DNA of 44,384 nucleotides, taken from Gammaproteobacteria bacterium bin55 (GTDB lineage Bacteria; Pseudomonadota; Gammaproteobacteria; Pseudomonadales; Azotimanducaceae). Below are positions 8,662 through 17,691 of the stretch, piece by piece. The stretch is taken from NCBI GenBank assembly GCA_002238665.1, contig MPMU01000011.1, positions 1 through 44,384 of the forward strand. The letters are read 5' to 3'. The position numbers and the translations under genes are program-made. The notes under the pieces are model-generated. The model made no database searches, was not told where the DNA came from, and was given only the letters and a program-made list of their open reading frames with translations. The first letter of the stretch is position 1. Every line of letters starts with the position of its first letter.

Positions 8662-8843
8662 GACTTCGACGATATTCGTAGCCTTAACCACGACAATTGC
8701 AACAACCTGGCACCAAAATTGGCGTTGGTTCAAAATTAGACCTTTAGTTTCTACACCTTGCCGATTTCGTATTTCTCCAGAGTTACCAAAGAGCTACAAC
8801 CATGCTCTTTCGCATAACTTCGTGTCTGCATAAAAACTCAATT
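8662..8843. other. Spacer with no recognisable content
   Basis: This stretch lies between the end of the PIN-like frame and the IS3 OrfB remnant. Open frames here are short and show no family pattern. Confidence 0.4.
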
Positions 8844-9000
8844 AAACTGCAATACGCGACGACTGTACCAATCCATAATCACCACCCGATAACAATGTCC
8901 CTGGCTCATCTAGAGATAGGTGGTGCCCGTGCACCACACATCATTCGGTGCCTGAATGGGTCGATTTCGTAGCAGATACGGGTACGTACGCAGTCCCCAC
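8844..9000 (-). pseudogene. IS3-family OrfB remnant
   Basis: The minus strand reads YPYLLRNRPIQAPNDVWCTG, close to the block of IS3 integrases just before the first catalytic Asp. A stop follows. In another frame VIMDWYSRRVLQF matches the IS3 block that follows. The fragment is short, frame-broken and in the opposite direction to the OrfA remnant at 7284, so it comes from a different insertion or a rearranged one. The Asp expected after WCT is Gly here, a further sign of decay. Confidence 0.8.
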
Positions 9001-9166
9001 TCTCGACCATGGAGCTCGTTTTTCAGACTTGCTATCTCCCTATCACATTCACGACCTTCCGCTGAGCGTTTTGACCTTTCAGCGACCACCATGTTTATCG
9101 CGTCTGTGAGTCTATATAAGTAATATATGTTTTAATGCATATATATCCCAAATGTTACGCCTAAGA

Positions 9167-9610
9167 CTATCGACGGCGAAGGAAAAACACATGGCTTCCA
9201 TCGGAATAAATCATGCCACCTCGTCCGGTTCCTAGGCCAGCCGTACTATTCGGTCTTCGGCTTCCACCATAAGGTGATAACGCTTTGACATTTCCTGGGT
9301 AAATCCACTCTAGTTGTACCAATCCCACTCTCGCGGTTTGTTCGCCCGTCGCTCTCAGTGTCCCGGAACGAAAGACCTGCGCGACGTGACCTCGCCGATA
9401 ACTATCCTCAACGTAGTCATATGAAAGATCCTCATGAATAGTCAGAACTACTTGGCGGTTGCCGGTCAAAACCGCACGATAATGTCCAACAAACCTCTTT
9501 TCCATTTCTGGTGTAATGGGTACAAACGAAACACAGGAATGACAAACAATGAGCGTTAGAAATATCGCTGCAATTCGCACTGCTTTCGATGCAATTGAAC
9601 AATCGGACAC
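9167..9610 (-). CDS. Small exported protein, possible lipoprotein
   Basis: A 147-aa protein with an N-terminal hydrophobic segment, AVRIAAIFLTLIVCHSC (residues 10-26). It is exported, and Cys26 could be a lipid-attachment site, although the residues before it (CHS) do not form a standard lipobox. The mature part is a short beta-rich domain (HYRAVLTGNRQVVLTIHEDL, then SGTLRATGEQ and VGLVQLEWIYPG), much like small domains that measure out a lipocalin-type fold. The family is not recognised. It lies alone between the IS remnants and a MITE-like element. Confidence 0.6.
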   Translation of the reverse strand: MSDCSIASKAVRIAAIFLTLIVCHSCVSFVPITPEMEKRFVGHYRAVLTGNRQVVLTIHEDLSYDYVEDSYRRGHVAQVFRSGTLRATGEQTARVGLVQLEWIYPGNVKALSPYGGSRRPNSTAGLGTGRGGMIYSDGSHVFFLRRR

Positions 9611-9634
9611 GGCGTTTCGCTAAATCACTATAAG

Positions 9635-9875
9635 AAAAATTGGGGAGTTATATACCTTGATGCCAAAGAGCTTGGACAAGTATTTGGGAACCGTGCATCT
9701 TTTGGTTAAACTTGTCCAATACATTCTACTTGAGGGACTAAAGGCCCTCTGCTTGGGCGGGAGTTCCCCCGGGGCGTGGGTAGAAGGCAGGGAAACGGAG
9801 ATCACTGGATCACCGTCCACGCAGAACAGTAGCCTTAAGCCTAAAGGGCACTAAGGTATATAACTCCCAAAAATT
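9635..9875. mobile_element. MITE-like element of 227 bp with inverted ends and target duplication
   Basis: Bases 9642-9868 have inverted ends: (G)GGGAGTTATATACCTT on the left, and AAGGTATATAACTCCC on the right, 16 bp perfect. They are flanked by a 7-bp direct repeat, AAAAATT, at 9635-9641 and 9869-9875. The interior has no real gene and contains a second inverted pair, TTGGACAAGT (9672-9681) against ACTTGTCCAA (9709-9718), plus G- and C-rich runs near 9755-9775. The structure is that of a non-autonomous transposable element. The parent family was not identified. Confidence 0.72.
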
Positions 9876-9881
9876 GGATGG

Positions 9882-10955
9882 TTATTTGCTTCGATTAGAA
9901 ATGCGCCGCGCTTCAAACGCAAGCACCAATCCTTCTCGAGATTGCACTGTCCCGCGCATAAGATCCCTATCAACCCAAGCGGTAGTCACTGAAACTAACC
10001 CCATCATCATGAAGCTCAGGAAGAGTCTGTTGCCGTCCACAGCGCCATAGTGCATATCGAGCTCGTAATCAGAGGTTATCACCACGCCTTTCACTTCCTT
10101 CGCACTATCCTGTTCAAGCACCACGGTAAAGGTTTCCTCCGGTGCTCCGGTTTCGGAGATCGATTTCCAGGTGCCGGTAACATCTACATCCTCACTAGAG
10201 TATTGGACCGTCGGTTCCTCATCGAACATCGCCCATGCCGAAGGTACTTTCAGAAGTGGCAATATCTTCAAATACACGTAACCCAGTGAACTCTGCGTCA
10301 CCGATTTGCTGATGGTGCGATTCTCGTCGTCACAGTCATTCGCCAGCCTAAGTAAGTTACGGAAATTCCGAACGACATCCTCGGTCCAGCTCCGGTTGGT
10401 GGCATTCGCGAACAATAACTCCTCGGTCGCCAGATCATCCGCCAAAATCATCAGTGAAAAGCGGTCAAATTCCCCCGCCCCATGATTCTTCCAAATTTCT
10501 TCGATCTCCTTCTCTTTGTATTTACCCTTCCCTTGCGGACCTAAAGTGGTCGTGATCATGTACCCCAAAAGGGTGCCTGTTGACCTGAAAATGTTGTCCC
10601 TAATTTGAAAGAACGCCGATTGTCTCGCGCGCAGTTCTGTCGTTGCCAATACTCTCGTCTGCTCCGCTGCTTGGAGGTTCGACTGTTCCAATACCGCTGT
10701 ATTTACCGACAGCTCTTTCTGTTGCACGAACAGACCAACCACTAGCCAAAGAAACGCCATTGGAGCAAATAGCCCTTCTAGGCCTCCCAAACTCACTAAT
10801 TCCGTGCGCCAGAATGAGTCCCAGCCCACGACCAGCGCAACCGTGGTCCACCCCACCAACCAGATGAATGTCAAAACAACGGCAAAGACGATGCGCCAAT
10901 CTTTAATCTTCCAACGCTTGAAGTTCAGTCGTGGATTCTGTGGTTCGTCACTCAT
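9882..10955 (-). CDS. Two-helix inner-membrane protein of unknown function
   Basis: A 357-aa protein. Residues 1-20 are charged and cytosolic, followed by two membrane segments (about 21-45, VFAVVLTFIWLVGWTTVALV, and about 60-80, FAPMAFLWLVVGLFV). A coiled-coil-like linker (ELSVNTAVLEQSNLQAAEQ) follows, then a helical region. From about residue 255 there is a beta-rich end opening DVTGTWKSISE that resembles a small lipocalin-like sheet. It is last in a four-gene set, 12 bases behind the transglutaminase-like gene, so probably cotranscribed. Membership in the ATP-grasp/alpha-E system is only inferred from spacing. Confidence 0.65.
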   Translation of the reverse strand: MSDEPQNPRLNFKRWKIKDWRIVFAVVLTFIWLVGWTTVALVVGWDSFWRTELVSLGGLEGLFAPMAFLWLVVGLFVQQKELSVNTAVLEQSNLQAAEQTRVLATTELRARQSAFFQIRDNIFRSTGTLLGYMITTTLGPQGKGKYKEKEIEEIWKNHGAGEFDRFSLMILADDLATEELLFANATNRSWTEDVVRNFRNLLRLANDCDDENRTISKSVTQSSLGYVYLKILPLLKVPSAWAMFDEEPTVQYSSEDVDVTGTWKSISETGAPEETFTVVLEQDSAKEVKGVVITSDYELDMHYGAVDGNRLFLSFMMMGLVSVTTAWVDRDLMRGTVQSREGLVLAFEARRISNRSK

Positions 10956-10967
10956 GATTATGTGAGC

Positions 10968-11831
10968 TTAGCTCGAAAGGTTTAAAACCGTTACTTCTAC
11001 CTGCAACTCCTCGTCTCCACTGCCGATATTGACTCCCTTCGTCGGACACACGTCCTCAAAATCACGACCATGTGCGACGGTGATGTAGCCACTGTCTCGC
11101 AAAGTTGGATTGGTCGGGTCGAAACACACCCAACCTCGGTCTTGAATCAAGCACTCTACCCACGCGTGAGTTGCCTGTGCGTTCGCAACTGGTTGAGCGT
11201 CAGAACAGAGATATCCCATGACGTACCTTGCTGGAATATTCCAATGACGCGCCACCGCAATCATGAGGTGGGCAAAGTCCTGACACACACCTGCGCGTTG
11301 CACAAGTACCTCATCAATCATGGTATCCACCGTCGTGCTCTGCGGCGTATAGCGTAAGGCATCATAAATACCTTGTTCCAACCGGTATAACGAGCCATAC
11401 GTGTCGTCGTCTTGGCTAAGGCATTGCTCCTCCAAAAACGCTTCCACCTTCTCCGACCAAGCGGTTCTTGCCGTCGGTTGTTCGTAGTCCCAGTAATCGG
11501 CGTAGCCACCAAGTTCATAGGTTGGATTCTGTAGCTGAGAATGGACCGAATCCTTATTGGGGTTATCCTTGAGGCACACCAGACTTTTCGACCGAATGCT
11601 AACCTCGGTATGTGGCTGATGAATGTTGATCAGGTGACAGGCATTTCCAAGAAAATCTTCAAACGGTATCGGTTGCGTCAGAGGATCAATAATCAATTCG
11701 AACGCCTCTACCCGTTGCTTTGAGTTCGATAGTGGCATTAAACACAGCGACATCACGCAGGAAGTACGCTCAGCCGTATAGTTGTACGTTGAGCAGTGCT
11801 CAATAGTGAATACTCTCTCAGCTTGAGCCAT
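10968..11831 (-). CDS. Transglutaminase-like cysteine peptidase of the ATP-grasp/alpha-E system
   Basis: A 287-aa protein. Residues 1-90 form the bacterial transglutaminase N-terminal domain (HCSTYNYTAERTS...). The catalytic core shows Cys183 (RAGVCQDFAH), His222 (ATHAWVE) and Asp238 (VCFDPTNPT), a complete triad, followed by the usual HGRDFEDVCPTKGV. There is no signal peptide, so it acts in the cytosol. In many bacteria this gene stands next to an alpha-E gene and a circularly permuted ATP-grasp gene, as here. The set is thought to make and cut a peptide-type bond, with the substrate unknown. It starts two bases from the stop of the alpha-E gene. Confidence 0.92.
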   Translation of the reverse strand: MAQAERVFTIEHCSTYNYTAERTSCVMSLCLMPLSNSKQRVEAFELIIDPLTQPIPFEDFLGNACHLINIHQPHTEVSIRSKSLVCLKDNPNKDSVHSQLQNPTYELGGYADYWDYEQPTARTAWSEKVEAFLEEQCLSQDDDTYGSLYRLEQGIYDALRYTPQSTTVDTMIDEVLVQRAGVCQDFAHLMIAVARHWNIPARYVMGYLCSDAQPVANAQATHAWVECLIQDRGWVCFDPTNPTLRDSGYITVAHGRDFEDVCPTKGVNIGSGDEELQVEVTVLNLSS

Positions 11832-11832
11832 G

Positions 11833-12801
11833 CTAGTTGACTGGCGCTTCCTCTACGGTATAGCCGATCCACGCATTGAAGATATCCTCATGGATTTGCG
11901 TGAAAATATTCTGTGCACTCTGAAGACTTTCTAAAGATGCCTTAAAGCCCGATGAAATATGGGAAACTTGCGTTGCTAGAGAAAACATTGCACTCCTAAT
12001 CTGTTGCAATGCTACGAGATTAGGAGCTTCTCCCAAGTCTGAGATGGTTGCCTGGAGTTTCTTCAACAACGCATTAAGAGAACAAGGTAGCCGAGAATCA
12101 AACACAAGCAGATTGAATGCCGATCTTGGATCGATGGTCATGCCATAGACATGCTCATAGGTTTCTTTCGCGTAGTAGCATCTCAACAGACTCACCCATG
12201 TAGAGGTCGACAGTCTTCGGTGGCTCAGGAGCAGCTCATGTTGCGACAGTAGCATCGAACATAGTTGTTGGGCTTGTTCAATGATCCCACCAAGCTGATA
12301 GAAGAACCAACCATCGTCTCGATACATGGTTGCTTCTGCCACTCCTTCGATAGACTGAATGTCTCGCGCGAAGTCTCGATAGAAGAACTGCGGAGAACTT
12401 TCCCAAACGTCTAATATGGTCTTATCACGATATTCCAAGTAAGTCAAGTTAATACTCGACCAGACCTCTTCAGTTATGCAATAGCGCACTTGACGAGCAT
12501 TCTCCCTTACTCGTACGAAACATGCCCATGCTGAATCTGGATTGACTGTCGAAAATGTCAAGTCATCACATAACGTCAATGAATCTGAAGACGGAAGTTC
12601 ATCTTCGTTGGAGTCCTGTGTCTGCCACTGTGGTATGTCACGCTCCAATGAACGGTATAGTCGTTCCCACCCGAAAAGAATTTCAGCAATGGGTTTATCC
12701 ACCAGTGTTTCCACCTGAATGCTTAGCATCCGCGCGGTCAGTTCACACCTCTGTAAATATCTAGCCAACCAATAGAGATTAAACGCGGTTCTTGCCAGCA
12801 T
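11833..12801 (-). CDS. Alpha-E domain protein (DUF403)
   Basis: The frame opens at 12888, but the family start is MLARTAFNLYWLARYLQRCE at ATG 12801, giving 322 aa. This ATG overlaps the stop of the ATP-grasp gene as TAATG. The all-helical alpha-E fold is expected throughout; visible blocks are YRSLERDIPQWQ, ENARQVRYCITEEVW and FYQLGGIIEQAQQL. The protein is a constant partner of circularly permuted ATP-grasp ligases and transglutaminase-like peptidases. It has no known enzyme activity of its own. The 1-nt overlap points to translational coupling. Confidence 0.92.
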   Translation of the reverse strand: MLARTAFNLYWLARYLQRCELTARMLSIQVETLVDKPIAEILFGWERLYRSLERDIPQWQTQDSNEDELPSSDSLTLCDDLTFSTVNPDSAWACFVRVRENARQVRYCITEEVWSSINLTYLEYRDKTILDVWESSPQFFYRDFARDIQSIEGVAEATMYRDDGWFFYQLGGIIEQAQQLCSMLLSQHELLLSHRRLSTSTWVSLLRCYYAKETYEHVYGMTIDPRSAFNLLVFDSRLPCSLNALLKKLQATISDLGEAPNLVALQQIRSAMFSLATQVSHISSGFKASLESLQSAQNIFTQIHEDIFNAWIGYTVEEAPVN

Positions 12802-14189
12802 TATTCGCGCAACACCCAGAGGTCTTTTCCGCCACCACCTTGGCTGGAATTGACTACCCGGCTTCCTTCTTTCAGAGCCACTCGGCAAAATGCGCCTGGC
12901 ACGAGGCGAGTTTCCCTACCGTGCAGAATAAAGGGTCTCAAATCGACGTGTCGAGGTTCTGGTTTAGAGTCTATCAGACAAGGTGATTTCGAGAACTCCA
13001 GTGTGGGTTGCGATATGTAATTTCTAGGATTTTCCCTGAGATTGGTTTCACATTCTTGCAGTTCTGCGGGAGAAGCATCAGGCCCAATCGTGAGTCCAAA
13101 GCCTCCCGACTCGCCTACCGGCTTGACAACCAACTTTGACAAATTATCCAAGGTATATTCCAGATCCCGTGCACGTCGACACAAGTATGTTTCGACATTC
13201 TGGAGCTTGGGTTCTTGCCCTAGGTAGTACCTGATCATTTCAGGTACGTAGGTATAAATGCTCTTATCGTCTGCAACACCTACACCAGGGGCATTGACAA
13301 CAGACACTCTACCTAGCTTAAATGCATGCAACAACCCTGGCACACCAAGCATGGAGTCCTGTCGAAATACCAACGGGTCCAAAAACTCATCATCGACACG
13401 ACGATAGATAACGTCAATTTTCTGAAGACCACGCGTCGTTCTCGCGTAGACATACCCATCCTTTATGACCAAGTCTTGTCCTTCAACGAGATCCGCACCT
13501 AATTCATCAGCGAGGAACATGTGCTCGTAAAACGCTGAATTGAATACGCCTGGAGTCAGTACCGCAATCACCGGATTGGTGACTCCTTCGGGAGCCATTT
13601 CGAGCAGGGTCCGGTGCAGAAACTCCCCGTACTGACTCACTTCATGGACGCGATGATTTCGATAGGCGCGAGGAAAATGCGCCTTGACCGCATTTCGATT
13701 AGCAATCATGTAGGACACCCCAGATGGCACACGCAAGTTGTCTTCCAGTACAAGGAAACCATCATTGGTGCGCACGATATCTGTGCCACAAATGCTGACC
13801 CAAGTTCTGTTGGGTATATTGATCCCACGCATCTCTACCTTGTACGCAGGGCATCCCCGCACTAGATCAATCGGTATCACTTGGTCCTTAAGAATATTGC
13901 CCTCGTGATAGACATCGTCCAGGAAAGCATTTAGTGCTTTAAGACGTTGGGTCAGGCCAATATCTAGCTCGTTCCATTCCCAACTAGGGATGATTCGCGG
14001 GATGCAGTCGATTGGGATCATCCGCTCGCTCATTTCCTTGTCGTCGTAGAGCGTGAAAGAAATCCCCTGATCTAAAAAACTACGCGATACCCGAGTCTGT
14101 ATGTTGTCCAGTACTGTGGTGTCCGCTCTTTCGAGCACTTCATAGAATCGTCTTGTATGAACGTGCGGACGCCCATCGCTATCAAACAT
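12801..14189 (-). CDS. Circularly permuted ATP-grasp ligase (DUF404/407)
   Basis: A 462-aa protein with the family blocks IIPSWEWNELDIGLTQRLKA, VEDNLR-like VLEDNLRVPSGVSY, IDVIYRRVDDEFLDPL, VVNAPGVGVADDKSIYTYVP, LVVKPVGESGGFG and DLRPFI. This is the permuted ATP-grasp fold that activates carboxylates to form amide bonds. Homologues usually carry a conserved stretch before this Met, and the matching SDIFDEMFDSDG here begins upstream of the ATG at 14189. Between that ATG and the upstream in-frame stop there is only CTG, ATC or ATT, so either a rare start is used or the protein is slightly short. It leads the operon. Confidence 0.92.
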   Translation of the reverse strand: MFDSDGRPHVHTRRFYEVLERADTTVLDNIQTRVSRSFLDQGISFTLYDDKEMSERMIPIDCIPRIIPSWEWNELDIGLTQRLKALNAFLDDVYHEGNILKDQVIPIDLVRGCPAYKVEMRGINIPNRTWVSICGTDIVRTNDGFLVLEDNLRVPSGVSYMIANRNAVKAHFPRAYRNHRVHEVSQYGEFLHRTLLEMAPEGVTNPVIAVLTPGVFNSAFYEHMFLADELGADLVEGQDLVIKDGYVYARTTRGLQKIDVIYRRVDDEFLDPLVFRQDSMLGVPGLLHAFKLGRVSVVNAPGVGVADDKSIYTYVPEMIRYYLGQEPKLQNVETYLCRRARDLEYTLDNLSKLVVKPVGESGGFGLTIGPDASPAELQECETNLRENPRNYISQPTLEFSKSPCLIDSKPEPRHVDLRPFILHGRETRLVPGAFCRVALKEGSRVVNSSQGGGGKDLWVLRE

Positions 14190-14354
14190 CTCATCGAAAA
14201 TGTCTGAATCCAGTGGGTAACCTGAGAAGTCGATAGCTGTACTCTCTTAGTTATGCGGCCGCTTCAACAAGCTACTTTACCCAATTAAAAGCTGAATACT
14301 TCGAGACTCACATTTTGAGGTCGATTCGTTGCAATTCAGTCAGAACAGACCGCA

Positions 14355-15110
14355 TTACCACTTTTTCCCTATACCGCCTCTAGAGCCAAAGAATGCAGCA
14401 GGCCAGTTTCTACCAGTAATCATTGCCTTGTCTACATCTTCTGGTGACGCTAGCCCATCATCGACGATCTGCTTGGCTTCTCTCGCAGCTGCAGCAAATA
14501 CACGATTCAAAATGAATCCATAAGTGCCGGCTTTGTCCTTCACCATACAAACTGCACGACCCGATGCTTCACCTACAGCCTTACAAATCTCAGCGACTTC
14601 AGGGTCAGATTCGTCGGTGCTGATCACCTCCAACATACGCATCACAGGTACTGGATTGGAAAAGTGCATGCCTACGAACTTTTTCTTACGTTCTGCGGAA
14701 ACATCTTGCGCGATCTCTGCGATCACGAAGCCCGAAGTATTGGAAGCAAAGATGCAGTCTTCCTTAGCAATCCCATCAAGCTCTTTAAAAACTTGCTGCT
14801 TTAGTTCCAATCGCTCTGGGACTGCCTCAATAATCAAATCGCAATCTGCCAAATCCGCCAATTCAAGCGTGTAGTTGACTTGATTAAGAGCTCGAATGGC
14901 TTGATCAAATCCAAGTTTGCCGCGTTCAACCGCTCGCTTGACGCCCCACTTGTTATCTTCAATCTCTGCTTGGGTGTCATCTAGGATTTGCTGAGTTAGA
15001 TCCCTGACTGTGACTTGGTATCCCGCGATTGCTGTCATGATCTGAGCAATACCGCCTCCCATGACTCCGCCACCAAGTACTCCGATGTGCTTAATATCTT
15101 CTAAACGCAT
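14355..15110 (-). CDS. 3-hydroxyacyl-CoA dehydrogenase, NAD-binding type, short C-terminus
   Basis: A 251-aa protein with the Rossmann motif GVLGGGVMGGGIAQIM (residues 9-24), then LIIEAVPERLELK, FASNTSGFVIAEIA and MHFSNPVPVMRMLEV, all standard for the enzyme that oxidises 3-hydroxyacyl-CoA with NAD. His in MHFSNP is the catalytic His and is present. The C-terminal domain begins AGTYGFILNRVFAAAAREA but ends at GRGG-type sequence (FGSRGGIGKKW) after about 60 residues, shorter than the usual 90 or more. No continuation is seen after the stop. It may be a short family variant. Confidence 0.88.
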   Translation of the reverse strand: MRLEDIKHIGVLGGGVMGGGIAQIMTAIAGYQVTVRDLTQQILDDTQAEIEDNKWGVKRAVERGKLGFDQAIRALNQVNYTLELADLADCDLIIEAVPERLELKQQVFKELDGIAKEDCIFASNTSGFVIAEIAQDVSAERKKKFVGMHFSNPVPVMRMLEVISTDESDPEVAEICKAVGEASGRAVCMVKDKAGTYGFILNRVFAAAAREAKQIVDDGLASPEDVDKAMITGRNWPAAFFGSRGGIGKKW

Positions 15111-15364
15111 GAATCTCCTGTTTTGCAGTTTTCTGAGCTTGGAAATTGTAGTGCTGACGACACTGTTCCCTTCAATTTACCACCAATCCATGGATTACAT
15201 AATGAGCATTCCAAGAACTATGGATTTTGCAAGGGACACCTCAAATTGCCAGTTACGACTAGGGCGCTTTTACATGTCTGATAGGCTCGAAAGTTTCAAG
15301 GTGGACAACCCTGTTCAATAGACCATTTGACGAGTGACGTTCCCTACAATCATTTGGTTTTCTA

Positions 15365-16210
15365 TTGGGCTTGACTCACTTGACGAATATCCTGTTATTA
15401 CATCCTGGCGAAATGGGTAGCTCCATCGCTGCTAATCTGAAAAGTTCAAATCACACTGTCTATTGGGTTAGCCGAGGGCGATCACTGGACACGCAGAAAC
15501 GAGCTCAAGATGCAGGGATCGCCGCTGTGGCAGACCTCAACGAGGGGCTGGCAGTAGCTGACATGGTTTTCTCCATCTGTCCTCCTGAAGCCGCACTGGA
15601 ACTGGCGACGGATGTACGTGGCCGAGGTTTCGAAAATCTTTACATGGATGCAAATGCCACCTCACCAGATACTGCGTTACAAATCAGTGATCTGTTTGGA
15701 CAGAACTATGTTGACGGTGGGATCATTGGTCCACCTGCAACAAGACCTAGAACCACTCGACTGTACCTTTCAGGAATGCGTCGCGTAGAGGTGGCAGAGT
15801 TATTTCAAGGAACATTGGTTGGGGCGGTCCCGTTGGATGAGCAGAACTCAAGCGCTTCTGCACTAAAAATGTGTTATGCGTCGTATACCAAGGGAACATC
15901 GGCGTTACTGCTGGCGTTGAGAGCTCTTGCGGAATACCATGGAATAACCGAGGCTCTTTTGTCAGAATGGTCCATCTCACAACCTGGGTTAGAGCAGAGA
16001 TCCAGTAACACCGCTCCTGGAACGAGTAGAAAGGGCTGGCGTTTTACCGGCGAAATGCTTGAAATCTCTAAGACATACAGCGAAGCAGGATTACCGGGAG
16101 ATTTTCACCAAGCAGCTGCTGAGATATATCGTCGAATGACACCTTTTAAAGATCAGGAACCTGCTCAACTTGAGCAAGTGATTGAGGTGCTACTCGACCG
16201 CAAGAAATAA
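15365..16210 (+). CDS. NAD(P)-binding dehydrogenase with DUF1932 C-terminal domain
   Basis: A 281-aa protein from TTG 15365. The N-terminal part has LLHPGEMGSSIAANL (residues 11-25), the Rossmann loop of 6-phosphogluconate/3-hydroxyisobutyrate dehydrogenase relatives, then ADMVFSICPPEAALELA and YVDGGIIGPPA. The second half, SASALKMCYASYTKGTSALL, is the DUF1932 helical domain. The substrate is unknown. There is no nearby ATG; other TTG codons within 40 bases could be used. It stands alone, divergent from the 3-hydroxyacyl-CoA dehydrogenase gene with a 254-bp spacer that holds both promoters. Confidence 0.82.
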   Translation: MGLTHLTNILLLHPGEMGSSIAANLKSSNHTVYWVSRGRSLDTQKRAQDAGIAAVADLNEGLAVADMVFSICPPEAALELATDVRGRGFENLYMDANATSPDTALQISDLFGQNYVDGGIIGPPATRPRTTRLYLSGMRRVEVAELFQGTLVGAVPLDEQNSSASALKMCYASYTKGTSALLLALRALAEYHGITEALLSEWSISQPGLEQRSSNTAPGTSRKGWRFTGEMLEISKTYSEAGLPGDFHQAAAEIYRRMTPFKDQEPAQLEQVIEVLLDRKK

Positions 16211-16224
16211 CAGATTTACAGACC

Positions 16225-16247
16225 GGAGTGCCATCAAGCAGCACTCC
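16225..16247. terminator. Weak hairpin between convergent genes
   Basis: A 7-bp stem, GGAGTGC / GCACTCC, with a 9-base loop lies in the 47-bp gap between two convergent genes. There is no T-run, so it may serve as a boundary hairpin rather than a strong terminator. Confidence 0.4.
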
Positions 16248-16257
16248 AGTATGCACC

Positions 16258-17562
16258 TTACCTAACCCTGGTGTAACTCTCGTCTCCTGGAAGACATTCT
16301 CCAGCGTCTGGCACATCCTTGTTCTGTTGTTTCATCAACTTTTGTCGATGCGCTGAAGCCTTAAGATCATCTTGCACATTCCGTTTGATGTGGTCCATTA
16401 AAGAGAGAATGGCTCGTTCATAAAAACGTTTCGACACGTCAGGCTTCCACAAATATCCCAAATCACTGAGTTGCTGAATGTCGGATTTTGAATCTGAGAT
16501 TCCTTCACCTGAAAGTCGCGTTACAAGCTCCGATTCCAGCCATTGCTCCTTTTCATCAAATAGCTTCGCAATGTGAAATGCACTTTCGAGTAGGTTCTTT
16601 TTACTGATTTCTTCATACCGCTCTTCGTACATGAAGTCTTTGCCGGTATGAAACTGTGTCGTAGCTTTTTCCCATTTTTCGGCATTGATTACGAGTGATT
16701 CGTCTTCTACACAATTTCGCCATAGAGCTCGACCGTACAACTGAATGAAAAATGGGTAGTTATGACATTCACGTACCATTTCATCAATGACATGTTCAGG
16801 TGGTGATTCAACTTTGTTTTTCGTAAATGGCGTACCAATGGCTCGCCTACTCTCCTCTGTTGTTAATGTTCTTAGTGTATGTACAGTGTATCTAGTCGCA
16901 AAAGAGGCATTGCATTCCCTAACTGCACGCCTTAATTCAGGAGTACCTGATAATATGGTGGTAACAGGTATTTTGTCACCCGTGGTCTGCTGCAAGCATT
17001 GAAGTAGATTTCTCAATACTTGGGGGTCCATAGTATGTGATTCATCGATACATAGAATAGTTGGTCTGTATTTGCCTATCAACTCTATGACCTGAGCAAA
17101 ATCTTCCACATCATGTTCATACGTAGTCTTCTTTGATAGATTTCCGCTAGCTTTGAAAGCTAGTTGAAAACCTAATAGTTCAGACTTTGTTCCAGCATCG
17201 ATTCCGCCACTTCCCTGTTTTGTAACTGATGTTTCAACTTCTAGGTTGTTCCCCGTTATTTTTCTGTAGAGGGTTTTTAGATTCAGTTCTGACGGAGTAA
17301 GAATGATTGTCTGAACATCTTTGACATTTTCCTCTCTGGCAAACTGGCTGGAATGTTCCTTTAGGTATCTCAAAAGGGTCGTTTTACCATGTCCTCGAGG
17401 TGCATAAAGCACACGCAATGTTGGTCTGGGTGTTTTTTTACCGACATCTCGGATCAACTCTTTAAACTCATTAATCTCTTCTTCCCTACCTTCAAATACA
17501 TCAGGAAGCTCCCCAGGGTCTGGTGTAAACGGATTGTCGAGAGTTGTGCCTTTACCTATCAC
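16258..17562 (-). CDS. AAA ATPase of unknown function, relative of the mnmE-island ATPases
   Basis: A 434-aa protein with an ORC/STAND-like front, FEGREEEINEFKELI (residues 23-37), Walker A APRGHGKTTL (54-63), Walker B TILCIDESHT (168-177) and SGTPELR as sensor-1 region. It has no membrane segment. The C-terminal part (from about 290) is helical and may be a winged helix. The order of motifs (FEGR, Walker A, LC/LVDESH or Q, then an NYPFFIQLY-type block) resembles the two ATPases at 39811-42871, so all three seem to belong to one broad family. It stands alone, divergent from a PhyH gene. Function unknown. Confidence 0.78.
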   Translation of the reverse strand: MIGKGTTLDNPFTPDPGELPDVFEGREEEINEFKELIRDVGKKTPRPTLRVLYAPRGHGKTTLLRYLKEHSSQFAREENVKDVQTIILTPSELNLKTLYRKITGNNLEVETSVTKQGSGGIDAGTKSELLGFQLAFKASGNLSKKTTYEHDVEDFAQVIELIGKYRPTILCIDESHTMDPQVLRNLLQCLQQTTGDKIPVTTILSGTPELRRAVRECNASFATRYTVHTLRTLTTEESRRAIGTPFTKNKVESPPEHVIDEMVRECHNYPFFIQLYGRALWRNCVEDESLVINAEKWEKATTQFHTGKDFMYEERYEEISKKNLLESAFHIAKLFDEKEQWLESELVTRLSGEGISDSKSDIQQLSDLGYLWKPDVSKRFYERAILSLMDHIKRNVQDDLKASAHRQKLMKQQNKDVPDAGECLPGDESYTRVR

Positions 17563-17691
17563 TTGTTTTAATTCAAACCTTCAAGGTTCAGTGTTCATAA
17601 TGACCTATTCTATGATTTGACACAGACTTATACAGCCTAGTGCCGCTTTAAGAGGCATAATGACGCTAGACCACGTAAATCCCAAAATCAG

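Noticed and set aside
9657-9854. Frames on both strands inside the MITE-like element
   Set aside because: Short, without start signals or motifs, and confined to the element between its inverted ends.
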